A DNA stretch of 32,286 nt from Bacteroidota bacterium (GCA_027621555.1 JAQCBJ010000020.1:1-32286); one strand, 5' to 3'; counted from the stretch's first letter, positions 7,738 through 15,660 are shown. The notes: generated by a model from the letters alone, not told the origin. A program made the numbers and translations.

Positions 7738-7760
7738 ACGGCCCCGGCCTGCGACATGCC
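7718..7760 (+). repeat. 16-bp direct repeat spanning the lipoprotein stop codon
   Basis: The 16-mer CGGCCTGCGACATGCC occurs at 7718-7733 and again, identical, at 7745-7760. The copies are 27 bp apart. The first encodes the last residues of the lipoprotein up to its TGA; the second is in the 3' untranslated region. It looks like a small tandem duplication. The second copy also supplies the left arm of a hairpin (7746-7752 with 7765-7771). Confidence 0.85.
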
Positions 7761-7800
7761 ATAAGCAGGCCGCGTGCGACACGACTCCATCGTGTTGCGC
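7746..7800. terminator. Two adjacent hairpins between convergent genes, probable bidirectional terminator region
   Basis: Hairpin A pairs GGCCTGC (7746-7752) with GCAGGCC (7765-7771), a 7-bp stem with a 12-base loop. Hairpin B pairs GTGCGACACGA (7774-7784) with TCGTGTTGCGC (7790-7800), an 11-bp stem with two G-U pairs and a 5-base loop. They lie in the 102-bp gap between the lipoprotein gene (+) and ktrA (-), where both transcripts must end. Neither has a long U tract, so they are not textbook intrinsic terminators. Confidence 0.5.
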
Positions 7801-7839
7801 ACGGAACGCCCAATGCGCCGCCCCGGCGGTCTCCAAGAA

Positions 7840-8538
7840 TCAGCTGTTGATGTCGAGGAATTTCTTCACGGCATCCAAAGACCCAAACACCACGAGCGTG
7901 TCCGTCGCCTCGATGGTCGTGTCGGGCTTGGGAACCCCTAAGATGTGCTCACGCATGCAAGGCTCGCCATCCGCTCCGATTTCCTCGAATTCACGGCGGA
8001 TGGTGATGAGGCGGAGTTCGTACCGGTTGGCGAGTTCGAGGTCCTGAAGCTGACGGCCGTGGCAGGCAGTCGGTGCCTTGAGTTCGGCGATTTCGTAGTC
8101 GTCAGGCAAGGAGAGAAATCCGCGGATGTTGGGATTGATCAAGCGCTCGCTGACGACTTCCGCGACCTCGCTCTCTGGGCTCAGGATTTCCGTGACACCC
8201 AAGCTGCTGAGGATGCGTTGTTGGTTGGCATCGTTGGCGCGCACAATCACGCGAGGCAAGCCCAAATCCAACAAGTTCAGCGTCGTCAACACCGTCGCTT
8301 CAAAATTCTCACCGATCGCAACCACCGCCGCGTCGAGGTCTTGAACGTGTTGGGCGAGCAGGGCTTTTTTGTCCGTCGAGTCCAACGTCACAGCCAGGCT
8401 CACTTCCTCCTTCAGGAGCTCCGTGCGGTCAGAGTCGGAATCAAAAGTGAAGACTTCCGCGCCGCGACGGGCGAGGGACAAGGCGATTTGGGTGCCGTAA
8501 CGGCCTGCGCCAAACACCGCGAAACGGGAACGTGCCAT
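7840..8538 (-). CDS. ktrA: TrkA/KtrA family potassium-channel regulatory (RCK) protein
   Basis: A 232-residue cytosolic regulatory protein of the RCK family, which binds nucleotide and gates a K+ transporter of the KtrB/TrkH type. The start at ATG 8538 places the Rossmann motif at the expected N-terminus: VFGAGRYG with G10, G12 and G15, followed by an acidic end of the second strand (TFDSD). The second half, after about residue 140, has the pattern of an RCK_C (TrkA_C) domain, with the typical ending DTLVVFGSLDAVKKFL. Length fits single-RCK KtrA (about 220) rather than double-RCK TrkA (about 450). No membrane K+ transporter gene is present nearby, so the partner is encoded elsewhere. It lies 34 bp downstream of kynU on the same strand and may be co-transcribed; a weak CCTTTG sequence precedes its ATG. 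Confidence 0.93.
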   Translation of the reverse strand: MARSRFAVFGAGRYGTQIALSLARRGAEVFTFDSDSDRTELLKEEVSLAVTLDSTDKKALLAQHVQDLDAAVVAIGENFEATVLTTLNLLDLGLPRVIVRANDANQQRILSSLGVTEILSPESEVAEVVSERLINPNIRGFLSLPDDYEIAELKAPTACHGRQLQDLELANRYELRLITIRREFEEIGADGEPCMREHILGVPKPDTTIEATDTLVVFGSLDAVKKFLDINS

Positions 8539-8572
8539 GCCGCAAAGGACGAAAGAAATTCCTACACTCCGT

Positions 8573-9877
8573 TCAAACGGCGTGACCGAGTTCCCGCAGT
8601 CCCGTTTCCAACACCTGCGCAAACCGAACGAGGTCCTCGAAGCTGTTGTACAGCGGCACAGGGGCCATGCGAATCACGGCGGGCTCGCGCCAATCGACGA
8701 TGACGCCGTGGGCCATGAGGTGGTCGAAGAGCGAGCGTCCGTAGCCGTGCGCCACAACGCTCAGCTGGCACCCGCGTGCGGCTGGGTCGGTGGGGGTGAG
8801 GATTTCGAGGTTCGCCCCCGTGCGTTCCGCCACGGCGTGCACGAGCTCCTCGAGGTACGCGGTCAAGCGCAGGGATCGTTCGCGCAGCGCCGGCATTCCG
8901 GCCTCGACAAAAAGGTCGAGCGCCACTTTGTGCACGGCCATGTTCAGAACCGGGGCGTTGCTCATTTGCCAGGCTTCGGCGCTCGGCATGGGCACAAACT
9001 CGGGGTCCATTTTGAACCGGCTTTCCGCATCGTGGCCCCACCAACCTTCGAGTCGGCGAGTGGCCGTTCCCCGTCCGTTGGCGTCACGTACGTGGCGCTC
9101 GTGAACGAACACGCCGGACACGGCACCCGGCCCAGAGTTGAGGTACTTGTAGCTGCACCAGCAGGCGAAATCAACGTTCCAATTGTGGAGCTCCAACGGC
9201 ACGTTTCCCATGGCGTGCGCCAGGTCAAACCCACACGACGCCCCCACCGCATGAGCCGCCGCTGTGATGGCCTTCATGTTGTGGAGCTGCCCGGTGTAAT
9301 AGTTCACCCCGCCAATCATCACTGTGGCGAGCTCATCCCCTGCGTCCGCGATGGCAGCAAGCACGTCTTCGGTGCGCAGCCGATGCTCGCCCTCGCGAGG
9401 TGCGAGCTCGATGAGGTCGGTGTCGGGGTTGCCGCCGTGGAGCCGGATTTGGCTGCAAAGCGCATAGCGATCGCTCGGAAAAGCCTTCGCTTCACACAGA
9501 AGTTTGCGCCGCGTGCCTTGAGGCTGGTAAAAGCTGATCAGCAGCAGGTGAAGGTTCACCGTCAGGCCGTTCATGGCCACGACCTCGTGAGGGCGCGCGC
9601 CGGTCAAATGGCAGAGCCCGTCCACAAACCGCTCGTGGTAGCTGACCCACGGGTTCCGACCTTGGAAATGGCCTTCGACGCCGTAGGTGGCCCAGTCTTC
9701 GAGTTCGACCTCGAGGGCCTGGCGAGCGGCTTTGGGTTGGAGCCCCAAGCTGTTGCCGGTGAAGTACATCGTGTCCTTGCCCTCGTGCTGAGGAAGGTGG
9801 AAGCTCTCGCGGAATCGGCTGAGGGGGTCCGCAAGGTCCAAATCGCGGGCCGCCTCCAAGGTGGGAAGCTCTCTCAT
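8573..9877 (-). CDS. kynU: Kynureninase
   Basis: A PLP enzyme that cleaves kynurenine or 3-hydroxykynurenine to (hydroxy)anthranilate and alanine. The 434-residue length is typical. Visible family features are YFTGNSLGLQPKA near residue 38, MNGLTVNLHLL at 102-112, the cofactor-binding FDLAHAMGN with D218 and H221, and the Schiff-base lysine K244 in CSYKYLNSGPG. The enzyme works with HaaO, encoded at 26477-27010, in the tryptophan-to-quinolinate branch of NAD synthesis. The genes for the earlier steps (tryptophan dioxygenase, formamidase, kynurenine monooxygenase) are not in this window. Its start codon is only 22 bp from that of divergent hemL, so its promoter must extend into hemL or overlap the hemL promoter. 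Confidence 0.97.
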   Translation of the reverse strand: MRELPTLEAARDLDLADPLSRFRESFHLPQHEGKDTMYFTGNSLGLQPKAARQALEVELEDWATYGVEGHFQGRNPWVSYHERFVDGLCHLTGARPHEVVAMNGLTVNLHLLLISFYQPQGTRRKLLCEAKAFPSDRYALCSQIRLHGGNPDTDLIELAPREGEHRLRTEDVLAAIADAGDELATVMIGGVNYYTGQLHNMKAITAAAHAVGASCGFDLAHAMGNVPLELHNWNVDFACWCSYKYLNSGPGAVSGVFVHERHVRDANGRGTATRRLEGWWGHDAESRFKMDPEFVPMPSAEAWQMSNAPVLNMAVHKVALDLFVEAGMPALRERSLRLTAYLEELVHAVAERTGANLEILTPTDPAARGCQLSVVAHGYGRSLFDHLMAHGVIVDWREPAVIRMAPVPLYNSFEDLVRFAQVLETGLRELGHAV

Positions 9878-9884
9878 GCTGGGC

Positions 9885-9892
9885 TAATTTCG
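9885..9892 (+). promoter_or_regulatory. Putative -7 promoter box of hemL (TAATTTCG)
   Basis: TAATTTCG lies in the 22-bp gap between divergent kynU and hemL, seven bases upstream of the hemL ATG. It is part of the longer string GGCTAATTTCGC, which closely matches GGCTATTTTCGC before two other genes (18739-18750 and 22971-22982). Any -33 element would fall inside kynU. Confidence 0.5.
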
Positions 9893-9899
9893 CACTGAA

Positions 9900-11204
9900 A
9901 TGGCAACGACCCTCCAACGATCTTCTTCGGCCGCCCTTTTTGACAAGGCTCAGACCTTGTTTCCCGGCGGCGTGAACTCTCCTGTACGCGCGTTTCAATC
10001 CGTCGGCGGCACCCCCCTGTTCATGGACCGGGGGCAAGGCGCCCACATTTGGGACGCCGACGGCAACGAGTTCATCGACTTCTGTTGCTCGTGGGGACCC
10101 CTCATCCTCGGCCACGCTCACCCCGCCGTGGTGGAACGCGTCTCGGCCACGCTGGCCAACGGCACGTCCTTTGGAACCCCCACACGCCTCGAAAACGAGC
10201 TGGGCGAACTCATCCTCTCCAACCACCAGTATGCGGACCGCATTCGCTTCGTCTCCTCTGGGACGGAGGCGGCAATGTCGGCCATCCGTTTGGCGCGCGG
10301 CGTGACGGGCCGTGACAAGATCATCAAGTTCGACGGGTGCTACCACGGTCACGCCGACGCCCTTCTCGTCAAAGCGGGAAGCGGCCTCGCCACCCTCGGC
10401 ACCTCCTCGTCCGCGGGCGTGCCAGAAGCTTACGCCCGCGAAACCCTGGTCCTCCCACTCAACGACCTCGATGCGCTCGAGCAATGCGTGGCCACGTACA
10501 AAGACCAAATCGCGGTCGTCGCCATCGAACCCATCCCCGCCAACAACGGCCTCCTCATCCAGGACCCCGATTTCTTGCGGGAGGTGCGCCGCATCTGCAC
10601 GCGCGAGGGCATCCTGCTCCTGTTCGACGAAGTCATCAGCGGTTTCCGCGTCGGCTTCGAAGGCGCGGCGGGCCTGTACGACATCCAGCCGGACGTGTTG
10701 GCGTTTGGGAAAATCATCGGCGGCGGCCTGCCGGTGGGCGCGTATGCCGCAAGTGAGGAGGTGATGCGCCACATCGCGCCCACCGGCCCCGTGTACCAAG
10801 CCGGCACGCTCAGCGGCAACCCCGTCGCCATGGCGGCCGGTGTCGCCCAGCTGTCCGAGTGCCTCAAGCCCGGCTTCTACGAGGACCTTGACCGCAAGGC
10901 CGCCCGCCTCGTTGACCCCGTCGTCGCCCATGCCCAAGCCAAGGGCTACAGCTTCAACATCTTCCGCCGGGGCAGCATTTTTTGGTTGGCGTTCTCGGAC
11001 GCGGTGCACATTCGCCGCAGCGACCAAATCGATCCCGACAGCATGGCCTACTTCAGCAAGCTCCACGCGGCCTTGCTCGAACGCGGCGTGTACCTCGGCC
11101 CTTCCGGTTACGAGGTCGGGTTCGTCTCAGCGGCGCACACGGACGCGGATTTGGGCCGCGCGGCTCAGGCCTTCACCGAGGCCCTCGACGTCGCCTTCGC
11201 TTAA
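9900..11204 (+). CDS. hemL: Glutamate-1-semialdehyde 2,1-aminomutase
   Basis: Converts glutamate-1-semialdehyde to 5-aminolevulinate in the C5 route of haem biosynthesis; a PLP-dependent class III aminotransferase. The 434-residue length is standard. Diagnostic features are the N-terminal FPGGVNSPVRAF, the PLP phosphate-binding SSGTEAAMSAIRLAR, the cofactor aspartate D243 in FDEVISGFR, and the catalytic lysine K271 in FGKIIGGGLPVGAY, which distinguishes HemL from ornithine or GABA aminotransferases. The C-terminal segment GVYLGPSGYEVGFVS is also typical. It appears monocistronic: divergent from kynU, and convergent with the haloperoxidase gene only 15 bp away. A TAATTTCG box lies seven bases before the ATG. 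Confidence 0.98.
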   Translation: MATTLQRSSSAALFDKAQTLFPGGVNSPVRAFQSVGGTPLFMDRGQGAHIWDADGNEFIDFCCSWGPLILGHAHPAVVERVSATLANGTSFGTPTRLENELGELILSNHQYADRIRFVSSGTEAAMSAIRLARGVTGRDKIIKFDGCYHGHADALLVKAGSGLATLGTSSSAGVPEAYARETLVLPLNDLDALEQCVATYKDQIAVVAIEPIPANNGLLIQDPDFLREVRRICTREGILLLFDEVISGFRVGFEGAAGLYDIQPDVLAFGKIIGGGLPVGAYAASEEVMRHIAPTGPVYQAGTLSGNPVAMAAGVAQLSECLKPGFYEDLDRKAARLVDPVVAHAQAKGYSFNIFRRGSIFWLAFSDAVHIRRSDQIDPDSMAYFSKLHAALLERGVYLGPSGYEVGFVSAAHTDADLGRAAQAFTEALDVAFA

Positions 11205-11219
11205 TCGCGACTCAAAACC

Positions 11220-14200
11220 TCAGGGGCACGGCTCGCCGAAGCTGGCGAGAATGCCGTCAAGCAGGTCTTGCACCGTGACCGTGCCGTCGCCGTTGATGTC
11301 GGCGGTGCAGTTGGCCGTGCATCCGAAGTCTCCCAAGAACATCAAGACGTCGCCAATGACGATGAACCCGTCGTTGTCGAGGTCGCCTGGGCATGGGTTG
11401 CCGGGATCGGCATCGCAGGTGATGTCGGTCACGCCATCGCCAAAGAATGTCGCGACGCGGTCGAACGCATCAAGTCCGATTTCAATGCCCATCAAACGAC
11501 CAGGCACGTCGTCGAAGTAGGGGTGAATCCCTCCGTAAATGCGGGACAAGCTGCATTCGTCTGACGCGTCGCGGTACGTCGCCCACTGGAGTTCGACGTC
11601 TACACTCGGGCCGTCCTCGAACACGAGGAATTCATTGGCCGTAGCCATGAACGTGCCCATGCCTCCAGGGAAGTACGCGTCGCCTGTGAAGGCCGTCAGG
11701 ACTTCAGCTGCCGCCCGTGAATACGTGCTGTGCCCGCTGACGTAGCCTGCGAAGTTGGGGCTGACGAAGGAGGGGCGCTGGTAGGGTTCCCACGATTCGG
11801 CCAACACCCAGCCGACGCCGGCAAACTCCGTGTCGACGTTGTTGATGGCCGAACTTCCTTTCCATGCCCAAAGCTTGATTTTGCCTACGTTTTCACCAGT
11901 CGCGCCGGCCAACGGATCGCCCGCCTCCACGGTCTCGATGGACCCTGCCACGAGGGGAAGCCCTCCGGGGTGGTAGTTGGCCGCACCAGGGTCGGTGCTT
12001 TGGCCGAGCTCGGCCATGCCGCGAATTGCCGTGATGGGGCGGGACGTGTCGTACCAGCCCTTGACGCCCCACGCCGAGATGGCGCAGTCGTGCATCGCGG
12101 ATCCGAGGGCGAGGTAGGACTTGACGTCCCACTCGAGGTCGGTCAGGATGTCGCCCTGGCCTTGGAATTGCTTGACGAGCTGGGGGTGATCGTTCACGTA
12201 GTTGAGGATGGTGAACCAGTGACCAGGAGGGGTTTCCGAATCGGGACCGTCCGCCCAAAACTCCGCCAACACCCGAGCGTAGTCCCCTCGAGGCACCATG
12301 TTGGGCGCGTAGGCCGCTCCCGTCGTCGGGTTCACAGTGTGACCTGGGCTTGGCGACCCGCCGTTGGTGGCGTCGTACAGCGAGGCGTACGTCTCGAGGG
12401 TGGTGGGGTAGTCCGCGCGGTTGCCGATCGAAGCGGGGCTGATGTCCCACATGACGCCGTCGGTGGGGTCGAGCATGCCGGACCAAAGCGCCACCATGCT
12501 GTGACCGTCCACGTAGATGTCCGAGGTTCCAGAGCCGTCCATGGCGTGCATGGCGGGCTGGCCGGGGTCGTGGTAGACCTTGTATTCGAATCCATCCCGC
12601 GTGTACGAATTCAAGTCGGCATCGGTGAGGGCCCACGACGTCACCTGGCCCCACTCAGGGGACAGGAAAGGAGGGGTTTCGCCTGGGATGGCGTTGCCAC
12701 TTTGGTCAATGAACAAGTCCAGCGTCAGCGGCTGCCAACGGTTCATGTCCACCACGGTTTCGTTGCCCGGCAAGTCGACAATGAGGGCTGGATTGACCGG
12801 GGTGTAGGAGGTGTTGGTGTAGCCGTTTTGTTCGTTCGACCCGTCTTGGAGCCCAAACGCAATCAGCTGCTCCGCCAGGTAGTTGCCCAGGGCACGGCCG
12901 TCTCCGGTGCTGTAGTCGGTGCTGGTGAAGGCGATGTCGTACCCGAGCGTGGCCATGTGCACGTCGTAGCCCGTGCTCAGGTTCGCCGCTTGCGGGGCTG
13001 CTGCAAAACGGTGCTTCAAAAGGCGGTACATGCCATAGGCGATGGCTTCGTCACGTGCCGTCGCTACGTCCGATGCAGGTGTGAACCCGTCAAATCCGGC
13101 CACGAATCCCGCGTAGTCCTGGCCCAGGAATGCGGGGCAAGCGGTCGGCTCCATGACGGCCCACGCGTCCCACATCAGCATGGAGCTGTGCCAAAGGTTG
13201 CGGGCGTGAACGGTGGGGCGGGCAAAGTCGCCGCGGATGCTCTCGAGGAGCATTTCGTTCCACTGGCGCGCCATGCTATGGTCGGTACTCACCACGGGGT
13301 ACACCGCCTCTTCCGTGCAATCCGGGCTCGGGTTCGTCGGGCACACGTCGCACGCGTCAGGAATGCCATCGAGGTCAAAGTCAGCTGACCCTGCGACGAG
13401 GTCGCAGTTGGCGGACATGATGACGTCGTAGCCCGCGCACTTGCCGCTGAAAATGTCAACGAGGCCGTCGTTGTTGATGTCGAGCAACGCGACGTCGTAG
13501 CTGTTGGTCACCCAATCGAAGGCGGTGTTGCCGTAGGGGTCGCTGAAGGTGCCGTTGACGTTTTCGTAAATGGCCATGCGGCGGCCGCTGTTGCAAGGCG
13601 GGATGTCGACGTCCACGTCGGACACCACCACGTCGAGGTCGCCGTCAAGGTCGAGGTCGGCGGCGTGCACGTTGCCCCCAAATCCGTTGGACGAGCTGAA
13701 ACCAAGGTTCACGGTGGTGAAGCCCAGGTTGCTGTCAGGGGTGTGGGAGGTGGCCGTCAGGATTTTGTCGCTGCCGTCGTCCACGACGTAGAGATCGAGA
13801 AGCCCGTCGCCGTTGAAATCCACGATTTCGAACATGTACGGGGAAGCGCTGGGCACAAGGTTCTGCCAGTTGGGAAAGTTACCTGCGCCGTCGTTGAACA
13901 GGACGATCACGCCGCGGGCGTTCCAGGGCGAGACGTTGTAGAGCGTGGTGTTCTTGATGATGTCCAGGTCGCCGTCGCCGTCCATGTCGTGGATTTGGCC
14001 TGCGGTCCCAAACGCGCTGTTCAGCAAGTTGCCTGCCCGCGCAGCGCCCTCATCCGTGAAGAAACCGTTGCCGTCGTTGATGAGCAAGAAGTCCTTGGCG
14101 GTGCCTCCGCCGCTGTTGACGCGGTAATTCACGAAATACAAATCCTGCGCGCCGTTGCCTGTCAAGTCCCCGGCCCAAACCGCACAAATCAGCGGCTGGT

Positions 14201-14726
14201 CGCTCGTCAAGGTGGGCAGGCGCAAGTCCGATTCGTCGGCCAGGCCAAGCCAGTTGCCGCTCGCATCTTCGCCGAGGTTCATGTACAGCATGGGCTGCTG
14301 GTTGAACGTGTTGACAATCACCACGTCGTCCCACGTGTCGCCGTCCACGTCCACCGTGTACACGTCACGGGCGAAGCTGGGGTTGGAGATGAACTCCGGC
14401 GCCAACTCAGCCGTCAAGTCCACGAGCACGCCCTCTTGGTTGATGAGAAGCAGGTCGGTTTTCGCAGGTTCTGTTGCCGCTGAGAACGGTTCCTTGCGGA
14501 CCACGATGACGTCCGTCCAACCGTCCTTGTTGAGGTCGGCAGGCCAAATGTCCTTCTCCTCGTCGTCCGAGGTGGCGACGCTTGTCAATTGCAAACGGGA
14601 GTCGGTTTGGATGTCCCAATCAAGCCACTGTGCATTCGCAGGGAACACCGAGCAGAGAAGGAGCATCGCCCCCAAAAAGGGCGCGAGGTGGAGGGAAAAA
14701 CGCATCATTCGACGAAGTCTTGTCAT
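11220..14726 (-). CDS. Secreted FG-GAP propeller / vanadium-haloperoxidase-type / dockerin-like fusion protein
   Basis: A 1168-residue exported protein. Residues 1-33 form a signal peptide ending in ANAQ; ATGs at 14708 and 14705 are alternative starts. Residues about 50-440 hold at least six FG-GAP/VCBS-type Ca-binding motifs of form DxDxDGxxD (near 64, 126, 247, 303, 357 and 416), indicating a beta-propeller. Residues 448-470 (DFDLDGIPDACDVCP) resemble a thrombospondin type 3 repeat. Residues about 480-1095 match the vanadium-dependent haloperoxidase/PAP2 fold: K889-x6-R896-P897, S997-G998-H999 and S1061-R1062-x3-G1066-x-H1068-x3-D1072 fit the vanadate/phosphate-binding set. Family members oxidise halides with peroxide or act as phosphatases; which applies here is not decidable. 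Residues about 1112-1168 carry two dockerin-like EF-hand repeats (DLDNDG, DINGDG). There is no T9SS tail. Confidence 0.9.
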   Translation of the reverse strand: MTRLRRMMRFSLHLAPFLGAMLLLCSVFPANAQWLDWDIQTDSRLQLTSVATSDDEEKDIWPADLNKDGWTDVIVVRKEPFSAATEPAKTDLLLINQEGVLVDLTAELAPEFISNPSFARDVYTVDVDGDTWDDVVIVNTFNQQPMLYMNLGEDASGNWLGLADESDLRLPTLTSDQPLICAVWAGDLTGNGAQDLYFVNYRVNSGGGTAKDFLLINDGNGFFTDEGAARAGNLLNSAFGTAGQIHDMDGDGDLDIIKNTTLYNVSPWNARGVIVLFNDGAGNFPNWQNLVPSASPYMFEIVDFNGDGLLDLYVVDDGSDKILTATSHTPDSNLGFTTVNLGFSSSNGFGGNVHAADLDLDGDLDVVVSDVDVDIPPCNSGRRMAIYENVNGTFSDPYGNTAFDWVTNSYDVALLDINNDGLVDIFSGKCAGYDVIMSANCDLVAGSADFDLDGIPDACDVCPTNPSPDCTEEAVYPVVSTDHSMARQWNEMLLESIRGDFARPTVHARNLWHSSMLMWDAWAVMEPTACPAFLGQDYAGFVAGFDGFTPASDVATARDEAIAYGMYRLLKHRFAAAPQAANLSTGYDVHMATLGYDIAFTSTDYSTGDGRALGNYLAEQLIAFGLQDGSNEQNGYTNTSYTPVNPALIVDLPGNETVVDMNRWQPLTLDLFIDQSGNAIPGETPPFLSPEWGQVTSWALTDADLNSYTRDGFEYKVYHDPGQPAMHAMDGSGTSDIYVDGHSMVALWSGMLDPTDGVMWDISPASIGNRADYPTTLETYASLYDATNGGSPSPGHTVNPTTGAAYAPNMVPRGDYARVLAEFWADGPDSETPPGHWFTILNYVNDHPQLVKQFQGQGDILTDLEWDVKSYLALGSAMHDCAISAWGVKGWYDTSRPITAIRGMAELGQSTDPGAANYHPGGLPLVAGSIETVEAGDPLAGATGENVGKIKLWAWKGSSAINNVDTEFAGVGWVLAESWEPYQRPSFVSPNFAGYVSGHSTYSRAAAEVLTAFTGDAYFPGGMGTFMATANEFLVFEDGPSVDVELQWATYRDASDECSLSRIYGGIHPYFDDVPGRLMGIEIGLDAFDRVATFFGDGVTDITCDADPGNPCPGDLDNDGFIVIGDVLMFLGDFGCTANCTADINGDGTVTVQDLLDGILASFGEPCP

Positions 14727-14770
14727 TCAACTTGGGTATGGACGTCCAAATTTTTGGCGACCAATCGGTA

Positions 14771-14799
14771 GGAAAATACGACAAACTGCGCACAAGTTT
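14771..14799 (-). promoter_or_regulatory. Putative promoter region of the haloperoxidase-fusion gene (TATTTTCC box and inverted repeat)
   Basis: On the minus strand TATTTTCC (14771-14778) fits the -7 pattern and lies 44 bases upstream of ATG 14726. Directly upstream of it is a short inverted repeat, AAACT (14783-14787) and AGTTT (14795-14799) with a 7-base spacer. Its position between the -7 and -33 regions would suit an operator. The arms are only 5 bp, so this is tentative. Confidence 0.3.
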
Positions 14800-14823
14800 T
14801 GTTGCACGACGTGTGGGAGATGC

Positions 14824-15660
14824 TCAAATCAGGTCGTAAGCCGCGTGCAGAAGAGGCAGCCAAAGCACGCCGTCGAGCACCAGTCCAGTCCATCTTTCAC
14901 GCTCCCGTTCGGTCCCCTCACGCAATCCACGAGCCAGGAACGGGGAGGCCACAAGGGTAGCTGCCAGGATGGATTGGGCCAACAACAACGCGCTGAGATC
15001 AGGTCGGACGACCCAAGTTTCGCTGAGGTACAAACACATTCCAGACCCTAGCAACAACAGTGTGGCGACGCCCAGAGAAAGGGATGCTCCCCAGGCCATG
15101 GGAATCGTGGAGATGCGGTGTTGATCCACGGCCAAATCGCGAACGTCGAAAGGCAAGGTCAGTCCGGCGATCAGGAGCCAGCGCGACGCAAACAACCCGA
15201 CGTTCACCCCGTCGAAAGTTGGTGTGGTGGCGAGCGCCCATGCCGTTGCGATGATCGGGATTTTCAACCAAGGTGAGGCCCTGAGGCCGCGCCGTGTGCC
15301 GGGAATGACGGCGTACAACAACCCCAGCACGCCTAACGTCAACAGCCACGGCACCCGATCGAGTAAGAGGAGTTCGTCCCAACGCCACGAGGTGAAGGCC
15401 ACCCACGCGAGGACCCATCCCCCGACCATGGCGTTGCGATGCCCATCCCAAAACGCTCTCCGCATGGGCGGCATGTTGGCGGCGTCCAATCCGTGTTTGA
15501 TGGCTCGCTGGACGGTGTAACCCAGCCCGGTGCTTAGCCCCACCCAAATGGCCCAAACGGCTGTGCCTTCGTCCTGCCCGGCCCACTCCCAAGAGGCCCA
15601 GGTGGTCATGGCCGCCGCACCGGCGATCCAGAAGTGGGTGAAGGACAAGGCGCGAACCAT
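14824..15660 (-). CDS. UbiA-like prenyltransferase-family membrane protein
   Basis: A 278-residue polytopic membrane protein with about eight or nine hydrophobic segments. I chose ATG 15660 because the sequence upstream (to 15780) is not protein-like and because GAACTTTG, a promoter-like box, lies seven bases before this ATG. The segment FDVRDLAVDQ, with D172, D175 and D179 followed by TIPMAWG, matches the second Asp-rich motif of UbiA prenyltransferases (DxxDxxxD ... GxxTxP). The first Asp-rich motif (NDxxDxxxD), needed with the second to bind prenyl diphosphate via Mg2+, is not seen; YTVQRAIKHGLDAAN stands roughly in its place. It may therefore be a divergent family member with altered or lost transferase activity. 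No quinone, haem-O or carotenoid gene adjoins it, so the substrate is unknown. Confidence 0.75.
   Translation of the reverse strand: MVRALSFTHFWIAGAAAMTTWASWEWAGQDEGTAVWAIWVGLSTGLGYTVQRAIKHGLDAANMPPMRRAFWDGHRNAMVGGWVLAWVAFTSWRWDELLLLDRVPWLLTLGVLGLLYAVIPGTRRGLRASPWLKIPIIATAWALATTPTFDGVNVGLFASRWLLIAGLTLPFDVRDLAVDQHRISTIPMAWGASLSLGVATLLLLGSGMCLYLSETWVVRPDLSALLLAQSILAATLVASPFLARGLREGTERERERWTGLVLDGVLWLPLLHAAYDLI

Noticed and set aside
7718-7760. 16-bp direct repeat as a phage or integron attachment site
   Set aside because: The copies are only 27 bp apart with no integrase or mobile gene nearby; a local duplication is simpler.
11730-13388. 552-codon plus-strand open frame inside the haloperoxidase-fusion gene
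   Set aside because: Composition is the antisense shadow of a GC-rich gene (Val/Arg/Gly/His-rich, no motif), while the minus strand carries clear domains.
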